A stretch of DNA of 64,000 bases from Planctomycetota bacterium (GTDB taxonomy: Bacteria; Planctomycetota; OFTM77): the NCBI GenBank assembly GCA_029260795.1, contig JAJDCO010000002.1:1-64000 (forward strand). Direction: 5' to 3'. This document shows, piece after piece, positions 9,904-19,235 of the stretch. The position numbers were made by a program, and so were the translations under genes. The notes under the pieces were generated by a model. That model saw only the letters and a list, made by a program, of their open reading frames with translations. It was not told the origin of the DNA and ran no database searches. Within the stretch, counting starts at the first letter, position 1, and each line of letters starts with the position of its first letter.

Positions 9904-11352
9904 ATGATCTCCGGCCTCCTCGACGCCTTGATCTGTGCCGGTATCCTCGTTTCCTCTTCGGTGCCCGCGCACTCCGGTCGCGACGCGTTGGATCGGCCGA
10001 ACGTGGTGATCTTCTTTCTCGATGACAGTGGCTATGGCGATTACACCCACACCGGCAACCCGACCATCTCGACACCCCAGATCAGCCGCTTGGCGCGAGA
10101 GGGAGTCCAATTCACGCAGTTCTACGTGACCTCTCCTGCTTGCAGCGCCTCGCGTTACTCCTTGATGACCGGTCGTTACCCGGCCCGCTCGGGTCTCGGT
10201 TCGTGGGTGATCGGACCCGGGAGTGCCCGGCATCTTCATCCGGACGAGTTCACATTGGCCGAAGGGCTGCGTGACCGCGGTTACGCCACCGCTCTGTTCG
10301 GCAAGTGGCACCTCGGCACACCGAATGAGCGAAATGGATTCTCGCCCGACGCGCTGCCCCTGGCTCACGGCTTTGAACGTTGGGTCGGGACCAACGTCTC
10401 CCACGACTACGCCAACTCGTTGCTGATTCGAAGCGATCCCCAAGGCAAAGCGCCCGTCCCGGGCTATCGCATTCTCGGAGAGAAGCTGCGGACGAACCAT
10501 ACCGTGGCGAGGACATTGACCGGCAGGTACACCGAGGCCGCCGTCCAGTTCATCGAGGAGAATCACGAGCATCCGTTCTTCGCTTGCATCACTCACAACA
10601 TGCCGCACCTCGGTCTCGAGGTCGGCGAGGCCTTCGAAGGGACATCGCGCCGGGGCCTCTTGGGGGATGTGATGGCCGAGGTGGACGACTCGGTGGGTCG
10701 TGTGGTGGCGGCCCTCGAGGCTCATGACATCGCGCGGAACACTCTGGTCCTCTTCTCCTCGGACAACGGACCGTGGCTGCGCTTCTTGGAGACGGCCCAA
10801 CATCCTGACTACGGCGAGGCACGTCTGCATGTCGGGTACGCGCACCCGTTCCGGGATGGCAAGGGGTCGACGTGGGAGGGCGGTCACCGAGTGCCGGGTC
10901 TGTTCTGGTGGCCGGGCGTCATCGAGCCACGCGTCGAGATGGATCCCGCCAGTACACTCGACGTGCTGCCGACGGTCTTCGGACTTTGTGGGGTCGACCT
11001 CCCCGATGATCGCAGCCTCGATGGGCGGGACATCCGTCCGCTGCTCAGCTCGAAGCTGGCGCCAACCGATCCCGCCGTGCCTCCTTTCGAGCTCATCTAC
11101 TCCTACTCCGACAACCGCGCCTCGGCTCTCCGCATCGGTCCCTGGAAGATGCATGTGCGCCTCGGGTCTCAGCTCGGCACCAACTACGGCTTCAGCGCGT
11201 CGCGTGAGTCGCCTCTCCTCTTTCAGGTCGAGCACGACCTCGGCGAGCGAATCGATCGCGCGGCAGAGGAGGCCGAGCGCGTGCGCGGGATGCAGCAGCG
11301 ACTGACCGCGCTCGAGAAGGCCCTTGCCCGAGAAGGGACCTATTGGGACTAG
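9904..11352 (+). CDS. Secreted sulfatase (formylglycine type)
   Basis: Start placed at ATG 9904 (GTG 9901 is equally possible), opening a signal peptide MISGLLDALICAGILVSSSV; about 482 residues. The N-terminal metal site begins PNVVIFFLDDSGYGD. The active-site motif is CSASRYSLMTGR: the cysteine is the residue that becomes formylglycine, with alanine instead of the more common proline (C-x-P/A-S-R). Further family marks are LFGKWHLG, a FSSDNGPW segment and WEGGHRVP, then the C-terminal alpha/beta piece. It should hydrolyse sulfate esters of an extracellular glycan or small molecule and needs a formylglycine-generating enzyme, not seen in this window. Isolated single gene, flanked by direct repeats on both sides. 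Confidence 0.92.
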   Translation: MISGLLDALICAGILVSSSVPAHSGRDALDRPNVVIFFLDDSGYGDYTHTGNPTISTPQISRLAREGVQFTQFYVTSPACSASRYSLMTGRYPARSGLGSWVIGPGSARHLHPDEFTLAEGLRDRGYATALFGKWHLGTPNERNGFSPDALPLAHGFERWVGTNVSHDYANSLLIRSDPQGKAPVPGYRILGEKLRTNHTVARTLTGRYTEAAVQFIEENHEHPFFACITHNMPHLGLEVGEAFEGTSRRGLLGDVMAEVDDSVGRVVAALEAHDIARNTLVLFSSDNGPWLRFLETAQHPDYGEARLHVGYAHPFRDGKGSTWEGGHRVPGLFWWPGVIEPRVEMDPASTLDVLPTVFGLCGVDLPDDRSLDGRDIRPLLSSKLAPTDPAVPPFELIYSYSDNRASALRIGPWKMHVRLGSQLGTNYGFSASRESPLLFQVEHDLGERIDRAAEEAERVRGMQQRLTALEKALAREGTYWD

Positions 11353-11659
11353 AGCGCGCGGACAAAGCCGGAGTGCGTCTGCGGAGAGGACGGGTGGGGA
11401 AGTCCGGGGATCTCGAGGTCGGTCGGGGTCCGCGGAGCTGACGCCGGGCTCCGTCTTCTCGGGCGCCAGCTGCGCCTCGCGGTGGGTGTCACGAGAGCTC
11501 GTGGGCGCAGGAAGGGCGTCGTGCCGCCACCGGGGTTGTCGTCGGTCTCGATCGGCTTCTTGCCGGCGAAGAGGGCGGCTGCGCCAGAGGCTTCCCCAGT
11601 CGTTCAGGTTACGCCTCTTCGGGGCGGGGTCAACGGGGATGGGGGGCCCCGCACGCTGC

Positions 11660-11810
11660 GCGGAGCTGACGCCGGGAGCTTGCTGCGCGCGCGGTTCTTG
11701 GCGAGCGCAGTCGTTGCGGCGTGCGGTGAATTCGCCGTGAGCGGGCGACGACCTCCTCCTTTGCTCGCGGCTCCCGCTTGCTGCGCGCGCGGCACACACC
11801 CTCGCGTTGG
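11660..11810 (+). repeat. Direct repeat right of the sulfatase gene (copy B)
   Basis: Second copy of the block at 9650-9800, again starting GCGGAGCTGACGCCGGG and ending GCGCGCGGCACACACC; the internal AATTCGCCGTGAGCGGGCG and CGACGACCTC parts match. A further fragment of the end (CGCTTGCTGCGCGCGCGG) recurs at about 11829. The rest of 11353-12012 contains another GCGGAGCTGACGCCG copy at 11432 but no gene; no coding frame in it looks real before the ATG at 12013. Confidence 0.8.
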
Positions 11811-12012
11811 GTGTCGTTGTTTGCCGCTCGGCCCGCTTGCTGCGCGCGCGGCTCGTGGGTCCGAAGCCGGTTTGGTCACGCGAATGTTGCTGGGAGCGTG
11901 GTTTGGACGCGCTCTTCGTCCCCGGAAACTCCGCGTGCTTGATTCCTCGTCCGCCCGCTTGCTACCGTCCATCCACCCCTGGAAGGACTCCCTCTTGCCC
12001 CGAGGACGCAAC

Positions 12013-14403
12013 ATGAGCGCTTCGAACGCGCTGTCGCTGGCTGCCGGCCGGTCGGTCTTGCTCGGCGTCTTTCTCGTGGCGGCGGCCGCGGCCGAGGACG
12101 TGAGCTTCAATCGCGATGTCCGGCCCTTGCTCGCCGACCGCTGCTTTCCTTGTCACGGTCCGAACGACGCGGATCGTCAAGCCCGCTTGCGGCTCGATGT
12201 GCCGGGCGGAAACCAAGGAGCCTATCGCACTCGTCGAGGCGTGACGGCCATCAAGCCGGGAGATCTCGAGGGCAGCGAGCTGTGGTATCGCATCACGTCC
12301 GACGATGAGCTGGTGGCGATGCCACCGCGCGACTCACACAAGAAGCCGCTGACTGCCGAGGAGGCGGCGCTCATCGGGAGGTGGATACAGGAGGGAGCGG
12401 AGTACCAAGACTTCTGGGCGTTCGTGCCGCCGAGGAAGTCGCCGCCCCCGAAAATCGGGCACCCCGCTTGGCGGGAGGGGATCGTCGATCCCTACGTGAT
12501 GGCGAATCTCGAGGCACTGACGATCGTGCCCAAGAAGGTCGCAGACAAGCGCACTCTCATTCGGCGCGTCAGCTTCGACCTGACGGGCCTGCCGCCGACG
12601 CTGGAAGAGATCGACCGCTTCCTCGAGGACCAGTCACCGAGCGCGTATGAAGAGCTCGTCGAGCGCCTTTTTGAATCACCCGCCTATGGGGAGCACATGG
12701 CTCGCTATTGGGCTGATCTCGTGCGGTTGGCAGATACGAATGGAATGCACAAGGACTTCCCGCGCGACTTCTCGGAGTATCGGAGCTGGCTGATTCGCTC
12801 CTTCAACGACAACCTGCCCTTCGACGACTTCGTCAAGTACCAGCTCGCCGGTGACCTCTATCCGGATCCGACCACCGATCAGCTCGTGGCATCTGGCTTC
12901 AATCGACTGCATCTGATCATCGATCGTGGCACCGCGCTGCCCGAAGAGAGCCACCACAAGAACGTATTGGATCGAGTTCAGGCCTTCGGGACCGCCTTCC
13001 TGGGACTGACCGTTCAATGCGCTCAGTGCCACGACCACAAGTACGACCCGATCCGTCAGCGCGACTATTATCAGATCTATGCCTTCTTCAACAACTTCGA
13101 CGGTGATCCCGAGACGGACGGCGCGCCGCGGCGAGGCATGCAGCCGCCCTTCATCACTCTCGAGACGCCCGAGCAGAAGGAGCGGATGGCGAAGCTGAAG
13201 GCCGACGAGGCCCAGTTGGCAGAGGCGTTGGCGGCGAGCACCGCCGAGCAGCGCACAGCGGAGCTCGAGAAGAAGCTCAGCGTCGTTCGCAGCGCCACCG
13301 AGAGGCTCGCCGCGTCGATCCCGGTGGCCATGGTGATGAAGGACCGGGCCGAAGTGCGGCCGACGCATGTGCTCCAGCGTGGCGCCTATGACGCGCCCGG
13401 CGAGCCGGTCGAGCGCGGGACGCCCGCCTTCTTGCCGCCAATGAGAAAGAAAGACGACACCGCTACCCGAATGGACCTGGCCGAATGGTTGGTCGTGCCG
13501 GAGCATCCGCTGACCGCGCGGGTCGCCGTCAATCGCTTTTGGCAGCAGTTGTTCGGTCACGGGCTGGTCGAGACTTCGGAAGACTTCGGCGCCCAGGGCG
13601 AGTGGCCGAGTCATCCCGACCTGCTCGATGCCCTGGCCGTGCGTTTCGTGGAATCGGGCTGGGACGTGAAGCAGCTCATGCGCGATATCGTGTGCTCGAA
13701 GACCTATCGCCAAAGCTCCGACGCGAGCCCGGCCGAGTACACCCGCGACCCCCAGAATCGCCTCCTCGCACGAGCCCCGCGCTATCGCCTGGACGCCGAG
13801 ATGATCCGCGATCAGTTCCTCCTCCTCAGCGGCAAGCTCAACCGATCGATGTACGGGCTCAGCGTCAAGCCGCCGCAACCACCCGGACTGTGGGAGGCGG
13901 TGAGCATGGCCCAGCCGAACACTTACGTCGCGGACAAGGGGAATGCCATCTATCGCCGGAGCTTCTACACGCACTGGCGCCGAGCGATTCCGCCACCGCA
14001 GATGACGTTGCTGAACGCGCCGTCCCGGGAGTTCTGTACGGCGCGACGCGAGCGCACCAATACACCCTTGCAGGCGCTGCTGCTCATGAACGAGCCCGAG
14101 TTCTTCAATGCCGCGAGATCCTGCGCATTGAAGACGTTGGACGAGGTCGGTGGTGACGAGGCGAAGGCCGTGCGCCGCCTCTATGAGAAGGTGACCTCAC
14201 AGGTGCCCGACCCGGCACAGATTCGACGGCTGCAGGAAGCGCTGACGGACTTTCGAGCCTTCTACGCTGCGGATCCCGCCTTGGCGAGTGCACTGACGGC
14301 CGACTGGAAAGAGGCGGACGCCCACCAGCGCCTCGAGCTCGCCGCCTGGACGATGGTGACGCACAGCCTGTTCAACATCGAGCTCGCGAAGGTGAAACGA
14401 TGA
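12013..14403 (+). CDS. Planctomycete cytochrome C / DUF1549 / DUF1553 (PSD1) protein
   Basis: 796 residues from ATG 12013, which opens a signal peptide (LGVFLVAAAAAE). Order of domains: a planctomycete-type cytochrome domain (PSCyt1) with FNRDVRPLLADRCFPCHGPN, i.e. one CxxCH heme site at about residue 47; DUF1549 (PSCyt2) with RVSFDLTGLPPT and VERLFESPAYGEHMARYW; and C-terminal DUF1553 (PSD1) with NRFWQQLFGHGLVETSEDFG and the RTNTPLQALLLMN motif. A second CAQCHDHKYDP motif near residue 337 is typical of these proteins. They are abundant in planctomycetes, always beside DUF1501 genes; a role in oxidative breakdown of complex carbohydrates is suspected, not proven. Overlaps the next gene by four bases (ATGA), so an operon. 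Confidence 0.93.
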   Translation: MSASNALSLAAGRSVLLGVFLVAAAAAEDVSFNRDVRPLLADRCFPCHGPNDADRQARLRLDVPGGNQGAYRTRRGVTAIKPGDLEGSELWYRITSDDELVAMPPRDSHKKPLTAEEAALIGRWIQEGAEYQDFWAFVPPRKSPPPKIGHPAWREGIVDPYVMANLEALTIVPKKVADKRTLIRRVSFDLTGLPPTLEEIDRFLEDQSPSAYEELVERLFESPAYGEHMARYWADLVRLADTNGMHKDFPRDFSEYRSWLIRSFNDNLPFDDFVKYQLAGDLYPDPTTDQLVASGFNRLHLIIDRGTALPEESHHKNVLDRVQAFGTAFLGLTVQCAQCHDHKYDPIRQRDYYQIYAFFNNFDGDPETDGAPRRGMQPPFITLETPEQKERMAKLKADEAQLAEALAASTAEQRTAELEKKLSVVRSATERLAASIPVAMVMKDRAEVRPTHVLQRGAYDAPGEPVERGTPAFLPPMRKKDDTATRMDLAEWLVVPEHPLTARVAVNRFWQQLFGHGLVETSEDFGAQGEWPSHPDLLDALAVRFVESGWDVKQLMRDIVCSKTYRQSSDASPAEYTRDPQNRLLARAPRYRLDAEMIRDQFLLLSGKLNRSMYGLSVKPPQPPGLWEAVSMAQPNTYVADKGNAIYRRSFYTHWRRAIPPPQMTLLNAPSREFCTARRERTNTPLQALLLMNEPEFFNAARSCALKTLDEVGGDEAKAVRRLYEKVTSQVPDPAQIRRLQEALTDFRAFYAADPALASALTADWKEADAHQRLELAAWTMVTHSLFNIELAKVKR

Positions 14404-15857
14404 ACGACTTGTTCCAGCGATTCTGCGACCTTCAGAACCGTCGACAGTTCTTGATCAACGCGAGCCTGGGCCTCGGGGCCGCCGCCTCGACGCTGGTGAC
14501 TCCAATCGCGACCGCCGCCTCGAAGAGGGCGCGGACAGCGCCGAACGGGCCGCATCACCCGCCGAGAGCCAAGCGCGTGATCTTCCTGTTCATGGCCGGC
14601 GCGCCGAGCCAGCTCGATCTCTTCGATTCCAAGCCGCATCTGGAGAAGCTGCACGGGCAACCGCTGCCGAAGGAGATCAGCAAGGGGCAGCGCGTCACCA
14701 CCATGACGCGCGGCAAGGAGCAGAGGATCTGTGCGTCGGTCTTCCGGTTCGCTCCCCAAGGCCAGAGCGGCTTGGAGATGTGCGAGCTGCTGCCGTACCT
14801 GTCCACCCAGGCGGACGAGATCGCCATGATCAAGTCCACCTTTACCGAGTCCATCAATCACGATCCCGGCAAGACGTTCTTCTGCACGGGATCGGAGATC
14901 CCCGGCAAGGCGAGCATGGGGTCTTGGCTGAGCTATGGACTGGGAACGATGAACAAGGACCTTCCGGACTTCGTCGTGTTGACGTCGGCGTTTTGGTCGG
15001 GCCGGGTCAACGTGCAGGCCTTGTACACCCGCCTGTGGGGAGCCGGATTCCTGCCGTCGAAGCACCAGGGCGTCGCGCTGCAGTCGGTCGGGGATCCGGT
15101 GCTCTTCCTGTCGAATCCTCCCGGCGTGGATCGCTCGGCGCGTCGCAAGATGCTGGACCTGGTCGCCAGGCTGAACCGCGACGAGCAGACGAGGAGCGGT
15201 GATCCCGAGATCGAGACCTCGCTCGCTCAGCAGGAGATGGCCTTTCGGATGCAGACCTCGGTGCCCGAGCTGACCGACCTGAGCGACGAGCCGCCGGCGA
15301 TCCTCGAGATGTATGGGCCCGAGGTCCACAAGTCGGGCTCGTTCGCTCGCAACTGTCTGTTGGCGCGGCGCATGGCGGAGCGAGACGTGCGCTTCGTGCA
15401 GCTCTTTCACCGCGGCTGGGATCACCACTCGCGCTTGCCGGACAACCTACGCGGTCAGGCCCAGGACGTGGATCAGCCCATCGCGGCTCTCATGACGGAC
15501 CTCAAGCAGCGCGGTCTGCTCGATGACACGCTGATCGTGTTCGCGGGCGAGTTCGGGCGCACGGTCTTTGGTCAAGGCAGCATCGACGATCGAGACAACT
15601 ACGGCCGCGATCATCACCCGCGCTGCTTCACGACCTGGATGGCGGGAGGTGGCGTGAAAGGCGGCCTCAGCTACGGCGAGACGGACGACTTCTGTTACAA
15701 CGTCGTGAGAGACCCGGTCCATTTGCGCGATCTTCAGGCGACGATCCTGCACTTGGTCGGCATCGACCACGAGCGATTGAGCGTCCGCTTCCAAGGCCTG
15801 GATCAACGACTGACCGGTGTCGAGGAGGCTCGCGTCGTTCACGAGATCTTGGCATAG
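14400..15857 (+). CDS. DUF1501 domain protein, Tat-type signal
   Basis: 485 residues, starting inside the ATGA overlap with the preceding cytochrome/DUF1553 gene. The N-terminus has a twin-arginine-like export signal (NRRQFLINASLGLGAAAS). The body has the DUF1501 sequence marks: KRVIFLFMAGAPSQLDLFDSKP, then CELLPYLS, RNCLLARRMAERDVRFVQL, GWDHH, VFAGEFGRT, DHHPRCF. The fold is related to sulfatases and alkaline phosphatases but the usual formylglycine cysteine is absent, so it is unlikely to be a classical sulfatase. Strict pairing with PSCyt/PSD1 proteins suggests a joint extracytoplasmic function. Confidence 0.93.
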   Translation: MNDLFQRFCDLQNRRQFLINASLGLGAAASTLVTPIATAASKRARTAPNGPHHPPRAKRVIFLFMAGAPSQLDLFDSKPHLEKLHGQPLPKEISKGQRVTTMTRGKEQRICASVFRFAPQGQSGLEMCELLPYLSTQADEIAMIKSTFTESINHDPGKTFFCTGSEIPGKASMGSWLSYGLGTMNKDLPDFVVLTSAFWSGRVNVQALYTRLWGAGFLPSKHQGVALQSVGDPVLFLSNPPGVDRSARRKMLDLVARLNRDEQTRSGDPEIETSLAQQEMAFRMQTSVPELTDLSDEPPAILEMYGPEVHKSGSFARNCLLARRMAERDVRFVQLFHRGWDHHSRLPDNLRGQAQDVDQPIAALMTDLKQRGLLDDTLIVFAGEFGRTVFGQGSIDDRDNYGRDHHPRCFTTWMAGGGVKGGLSYGETDDFCYNVVRDPVHLRDLQATILHLVGIDHERLSVRFQGLDQRLTGVEEARVVHEILA

Positions 15858-15895
15858 CGCCCGTGCACGCGGTTCACAGGATTCCGGAGACTTCG

Positions 15896-17125
15896 ATGAA
15901 GCTGCCCGTCTTGCTCCTCGTCCCCGCACTCTTCTTCGCTGCCGCTCTCGACCTCGCCGCGCAAACCGCCACCGGCACGGCGGCCCCTCGCCGGCTGGCG
16001 GGCTGCGTGGGCGGGCGCATCAGCGACGATCTGTATGCCGTGCGCGAATGCGGGCCACCTGCCAACCGTGTGAACCTCGTGTTCATCGGGGATGGGTACC
16101 AAGCGGCCGAGCTGGGGGCGTGGGCCACGCACGTCGACTCGATGGTCAGCCGGCTCTTCGGCGGCGAGTCGCCGCCCTATGAGCGCTACGCGAGCTTCAT
16201 CAACGTCTACCGCATCGATCTGGTGAGCAACGAGTCGGGGGTCGACGTGCCGGGGAGCGGTATCTTCGTCGATACGGCGCTCGATGGCTGCAACTGCTGC
16301 ATCGATTACACCATCGGCCAATGCCAGGTCGACTGGGCCAAGACCCATGCGGCCATCGACGCGGCCACCCCCGGAATCGACATCGACTGGCGACTGGTCG
16401 GACTGAATACGGGGATCTATCTCGGTGGGACGCACTATCCCCCCGAAGGGACCTTGGCGGTCTACGGTACGGGACACGCGCTGGCCTTCGAGATCCTCGC
16501 CCACGAAGGCGGGCACGGCTTTCACTGGCTCGCCGACGAGTACCACGCTCCTCAATACGACAATACCTTCTATACCGGGCCGGAGCCGTCCCAAGTCAAC
16601 TTGACGATCGATTCGAGTGGGAACAAGTGGGCGCCTTGGCTCGGCTTTGCGCAACCGCATCTGGGTGGGCCGGTCGGCGCCTACGAAGGCGGGGGTGCCG
16701 TCTATGGCAAGGGCATCTGGCGGCCGTCCTTTCGATCCCGCATGAACAACCTGCGAGATCCGCTGGACGCGATCGGTCAGGAAGCGGCCATTCACTCGAT
16801 CTACAACCTCGTTCGCCCCATTGATCTGTATGGCCCGGCGCAGTCCTTCGTGCCGCCGGACACACCGCTCTGGGTCCGAGTGATCGATCCCGCGGTGCTG
16901 CTCATCGACTGGTTCATCGATGATGTGTGGGTGGCGTCGGGGGAGGACTTCGACCTGGCGACACGAGCGCTGACTCCGGGCCTGCACGCGATCGAAGCTC
17001 GCGTGCGCGACGAGGTCCTCGACCATGCCTTCTCCGACAACGCGAATCCCCACGCGCTCGATCTCGTGCGACGGAACACGAGCCGCCTGACGCAGACCGT
17101 GAGCTGGCTCACCTTCGTACCCTGA
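15896..17125 (+). CDS. Secreted M64-type zinc peptidase
   Basis: 409 residues from ATG 15896 (GGAG seven bases upstream); signal peptide KLPVLLLVPALFFAAALDLAA. It has the M64 (IgA-peptidase-like, PF09471) pattern: RVNLVFIGDGYQA near the start and the zinc motif HEGGHGFHWLADEY, i.e. HExxH with the third ligand in the downstream DEY. A NVYRIDLVSNESG segment and a cysteine-rich patch (CNCCIDYTIGQC) lie in between, the latter a likely disulfide site. The C-terminal ~110 residues form an Ig-like beta domain. It lies 38 bases after the DUF1501 stop on the same strand and may be the third gene of that operon. Confidence 0.88.
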   Translation: MKLPVLLLVPALFFAAALDLAAQTATGTAAPRRLAGCVGGRISDDLYAVRECGPPANRVNLVFIGDGYQAAELGAWATHVDSMVSRLFGGESPPYERYASFINVYRIDLVSNESGVDVPGSGIFVDTALDGCNCCIDYTIGQCQVDWAKTHAAIDAATPGIDIDWRLVGLNTGIYLGGTHYPPEGTLAVYGTGHALAFEILAHEGGHGFHWLADEYHAPQYDNTFYTGPEPSQVNLTIDSSGNKWAPWLGFAQPHLGGPVGAYEGGGAVYGKGIWRPSFRSRMNNLRDPLDAIGQEAAIHSIYNLVRPIDLYGPAQSFVPPDTPLWVRVIDPAVLLIDWFIDDVWVASGEDFDLATRALTPGLHAIEARVRDEVLDHAFSDNANPHALDLVRRNTSRLTQTVSWLTFVP

Positions 17126-17192
17126 TGAGGGAGGCGGCTCTGCTGACTCTTCTCGGTCGATCTCTCTGTGACTCCCAGCGCGGCTCGGTGTC

Positions 17193-17363
17193 CTACCGGA
17201 GCTTCCAGGCCCAGATCACGTGCTCTTCGGGGTAGAAGGCGATCTCCTGGTGGCTTGCGTCGAAGCCGGTGACGACGTTCTCGGTGAGGTAGTCGGTGGC
17301 GTCGCGCCAGGCAATGGCGGCGATCTCGTAGTGGACGGGATGGCTCGCGATCAAGTAGACCGA
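17193..17363 (-). pseudogene. Unidentified coding-like fragment downstream of the sulfotransferase-like gene
   Basis: The minus strand reads 56 residues with ordinary protein composition (YLIASHPVHYEIAAIAW ... DYLTENVV ... EEHVIWAWKLR) and stops at 17193, but there is no start codon; the frame is merely open upstream to the end of the neighbouring gene, in a different phase. It may be the C-terminal remnant of a lost gene, or the lost tail of the neighbour after a frameshift near its stop. I do not recognise the family. Confidence 0.4.
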
Positions 17364-17409
17364 AGTCGCACGCTCTGACGAAGGGCTCGCCCGGCCCTTC
17401 GTCTGCCCT

Positions 17410-19050
17410 CTACTGTCCCGACTTCTCGCTGCGGTAGACCGTCCAGTTGCGCTGGCCCGAGAGGTCTTCGATCACGACCTCGAAGACGGGAATGGGGGGC
17501 TCGGTTGCGGTCACCTCGACCACGCGCGCGAATCCGACGCCTTGAGCGTTGGACTTGCCGCCGTCGGTCACGAGGACGTTGCCCGTGAGCCGCAGCGGGT
17601 CCGCGTCTCCGAGGAAGCGCGAGTAGAAGTCGTTCTGGGGCACATCGAAGGGACCCCCGAATGCCCAGGCTTGCGTCAGCGTGCCATTCGCTTCGTCGAT
17701 CGTGTACTCGACGGCGCGGCTGTACCAGGTGTCGGACGGTGCCGGCGTCCGCGGTGGTACGACGCGATAGTTGCCGTTGTCGAACAGGATCAGGTTTCCA
17801 TTCGGCTTGAGCTCGGGCGCGTGCTGGTGAAAGGGCCACTCGAATGCTGCCGGGCCGACTGGGGTGAGCAGCTTCTCCTTCCACGGCGAGCGCCAGCGGT
17901 CGGGATCCCCGAGAATCCACACCACTCCGTCGGGGCCCGTCGCACCCGGGACGATCTTGACGATCGCGTCCTGGTGTCGCAGCGAGACGATGTAGTTGCC
18001 GTCGCTGGGGTCGATGATGACGGCGTTGGCATGAGACCAGTCCCGCACACTCGGGAACTCGGGAGTTTGGTAGACCGGGTTCCAGAACGCTCCATTGAGG
18101 CCGTCGTAGCAGATGCGGTAGGGATCGAGCAGGTCCAAGAGACGGGTCTCCCGCAGGATCGTGCCGTCCCGGCGCAGCTCGAGCACGATATCACCGATGA
18201 CCTTCGCGCGGGGCGACAGGATCCGCGGATCGGCCTCGTCGGCGGGGTAGCCCGAGTACACGCGCGCTTCGCTGCCGAGGGCGAGGAAGTCCGCCGGGTG
18301 CTCATCCGGAAGGGCGAAGAACTCGTGATGCAGCGTGTCGGTTGCGAGCAGGATCGTGCCCGGGGGTCGGTCACCCACGAGCTTCTCCGGCGCCCACGCC
18401 ATCACCACGTTGCCGAGGGGATCGACCTCTGCGGCGAGCTCCCAGCCGCCCAGGCCCATGAGGAAGTTGCCGTTCTCCAACCGCTCGAGCGTGCCGCCAC
18501 CGGTCGTGGGGTCGTGGAAGTACCAGAGCACTTCGCCGTCTCGGTCGAGCAGGATCTTCCAGCTTCCGTTCGGTCCACCCCCGATCGTCGTGAAGTTTGC
18601 GGCGAACCCGATCGCACCGGGCTCCATGGCCGGCGGATTCGACGTGACGATGCGAAGTGGAGGAAAGTCCGGGGGCAGGGCCGGCGTCGAATGCACGAGG
18701 ATCGTGCGGGCAGTGCGCGCATTGCCGGCCGGATCGATCGCGGTGACTCGAATCGCGTGACGGCGAGCCGGCCGCATGGCGATGACCGCGATCACGTGAT
18801 CGGTGCGAAAGCCCTTCTCCACCTGGCTCCACCGCTTGACCGGTCCGGCGATGTCCAAGCGCACGCGAGCGGGCTCATCCGTCTTCAACCGGATGATCGC
18901 GGCCAGCGGCACCCGTGGGTTGGGGTTGGCCTGGATCGTCGGCCCCTCGAGGATGTCGGGTGGCCGAATGTCGCGGTAGGGCACTTTGCGGAGAGGCTGT
19001 GCCAGCAGCGCTCCACTGAGAAGAAGCAGTGCTGTGACGATTCGCTTCAT
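17410..19050 (-). CDS. Arylsulfotransferase (AssT)-like secreted protein
   Basis: 546 residues from ATG 19050, which begins a signal peptide (MKRIVTALLLLSGALLAQP); the frame is open further upstream but without such features. An N-terminal beta-sandwich of about 110 residues is followed by a six-bladed propeller with the marks of the arylsulfotransferase family (PF05935): DGEVLWYFHDP, HHEFFALP, DWSHANAV, YIVSLRHQDAIVKI, GVVWILGDP, FHQHAPELKPNGNLILFDNG. In E. coli AssT a histidine becomes transiently sulfated; the histidines of WSHAN and HQHAP here are likely equivalents. Many planctomycete members have no tested activity. The sulfatase at 9.9 kb gives a common sulfate-ester theme. Confidence 0.8.
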   Translation of the reverse strand: MKRIVTALLLLSGALLAQPLRKVPYRDIRPPDILEGPTIQANPNPRVPLAAIIRLKTDEPARVRLDIAGPVKRWSQVEKGFRTDHVIAVIAMRPARRHAIRVTAIDPAGNARTARTILVHSTPALPPDFPPLRIVTSNPPAMEPGAIGFAANFTTIGGGPNGSWKILLDRDGEVLWYFHDPTTGGGTLERLENGNFLMGLGGWELAAEVDPLGNVVMAWAPEKLVGDRPPGTILLATDTLHHEFFALPDEHPADFLALGSEARVYSGYPADEADPRILSPRAKVIGDIVLELRRDGTILRETRLLDLLDPYRICYDGLNGAFWNPVYQTPEFPSVRDWSHANAVIIDPSDGNYIVSLRHQDAIVKIVPGATGPDGVVWILGDPDRWRSPWKEKLLTPVGPAAFEWPFHQHAPELKPNGNLILFDNGNYRVVPPRTPAPSDTWYSRAVEYTIDEANGTLTQAWAFGGPFDVPQNDFYSRFLGDADPLRLTGNVLVTDGGKSNAQGVGFARVVEVTATEPPIPVFEVVIEDLSGQRNWTVYRSEKSGQ

Positions 19051-19235
19051 GGCTCTCCGCGCTCCCAAGAGGATTGTGGTCCGTCGCGGCTCGAGCGGTA
19101 CCGAGACCCCACGCGAATCGCATGGGAAATGGACCGTGGAACCAAGCCTTCGTCTCGCGATCGAAACGACGGTGACCACCGTATCATCCCGCCGCAACGG
19201 CGTCGCCGGCCGAGCACGGCAAGAGGTGCGGATCG

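Noticed and set aside
9886-11799. Minus-strand frame over the sulfatase gene and its flank
   Set aside because: Antisense to a sulfatase with complete motifs; the frame also crosses repeat DNA.
11482-12012. Upstream extension of the cytochrome/DUF1553 gene
   Set aside because: It runs through repeat DNA; the ATG at 12013 opens a proper signal peptide.
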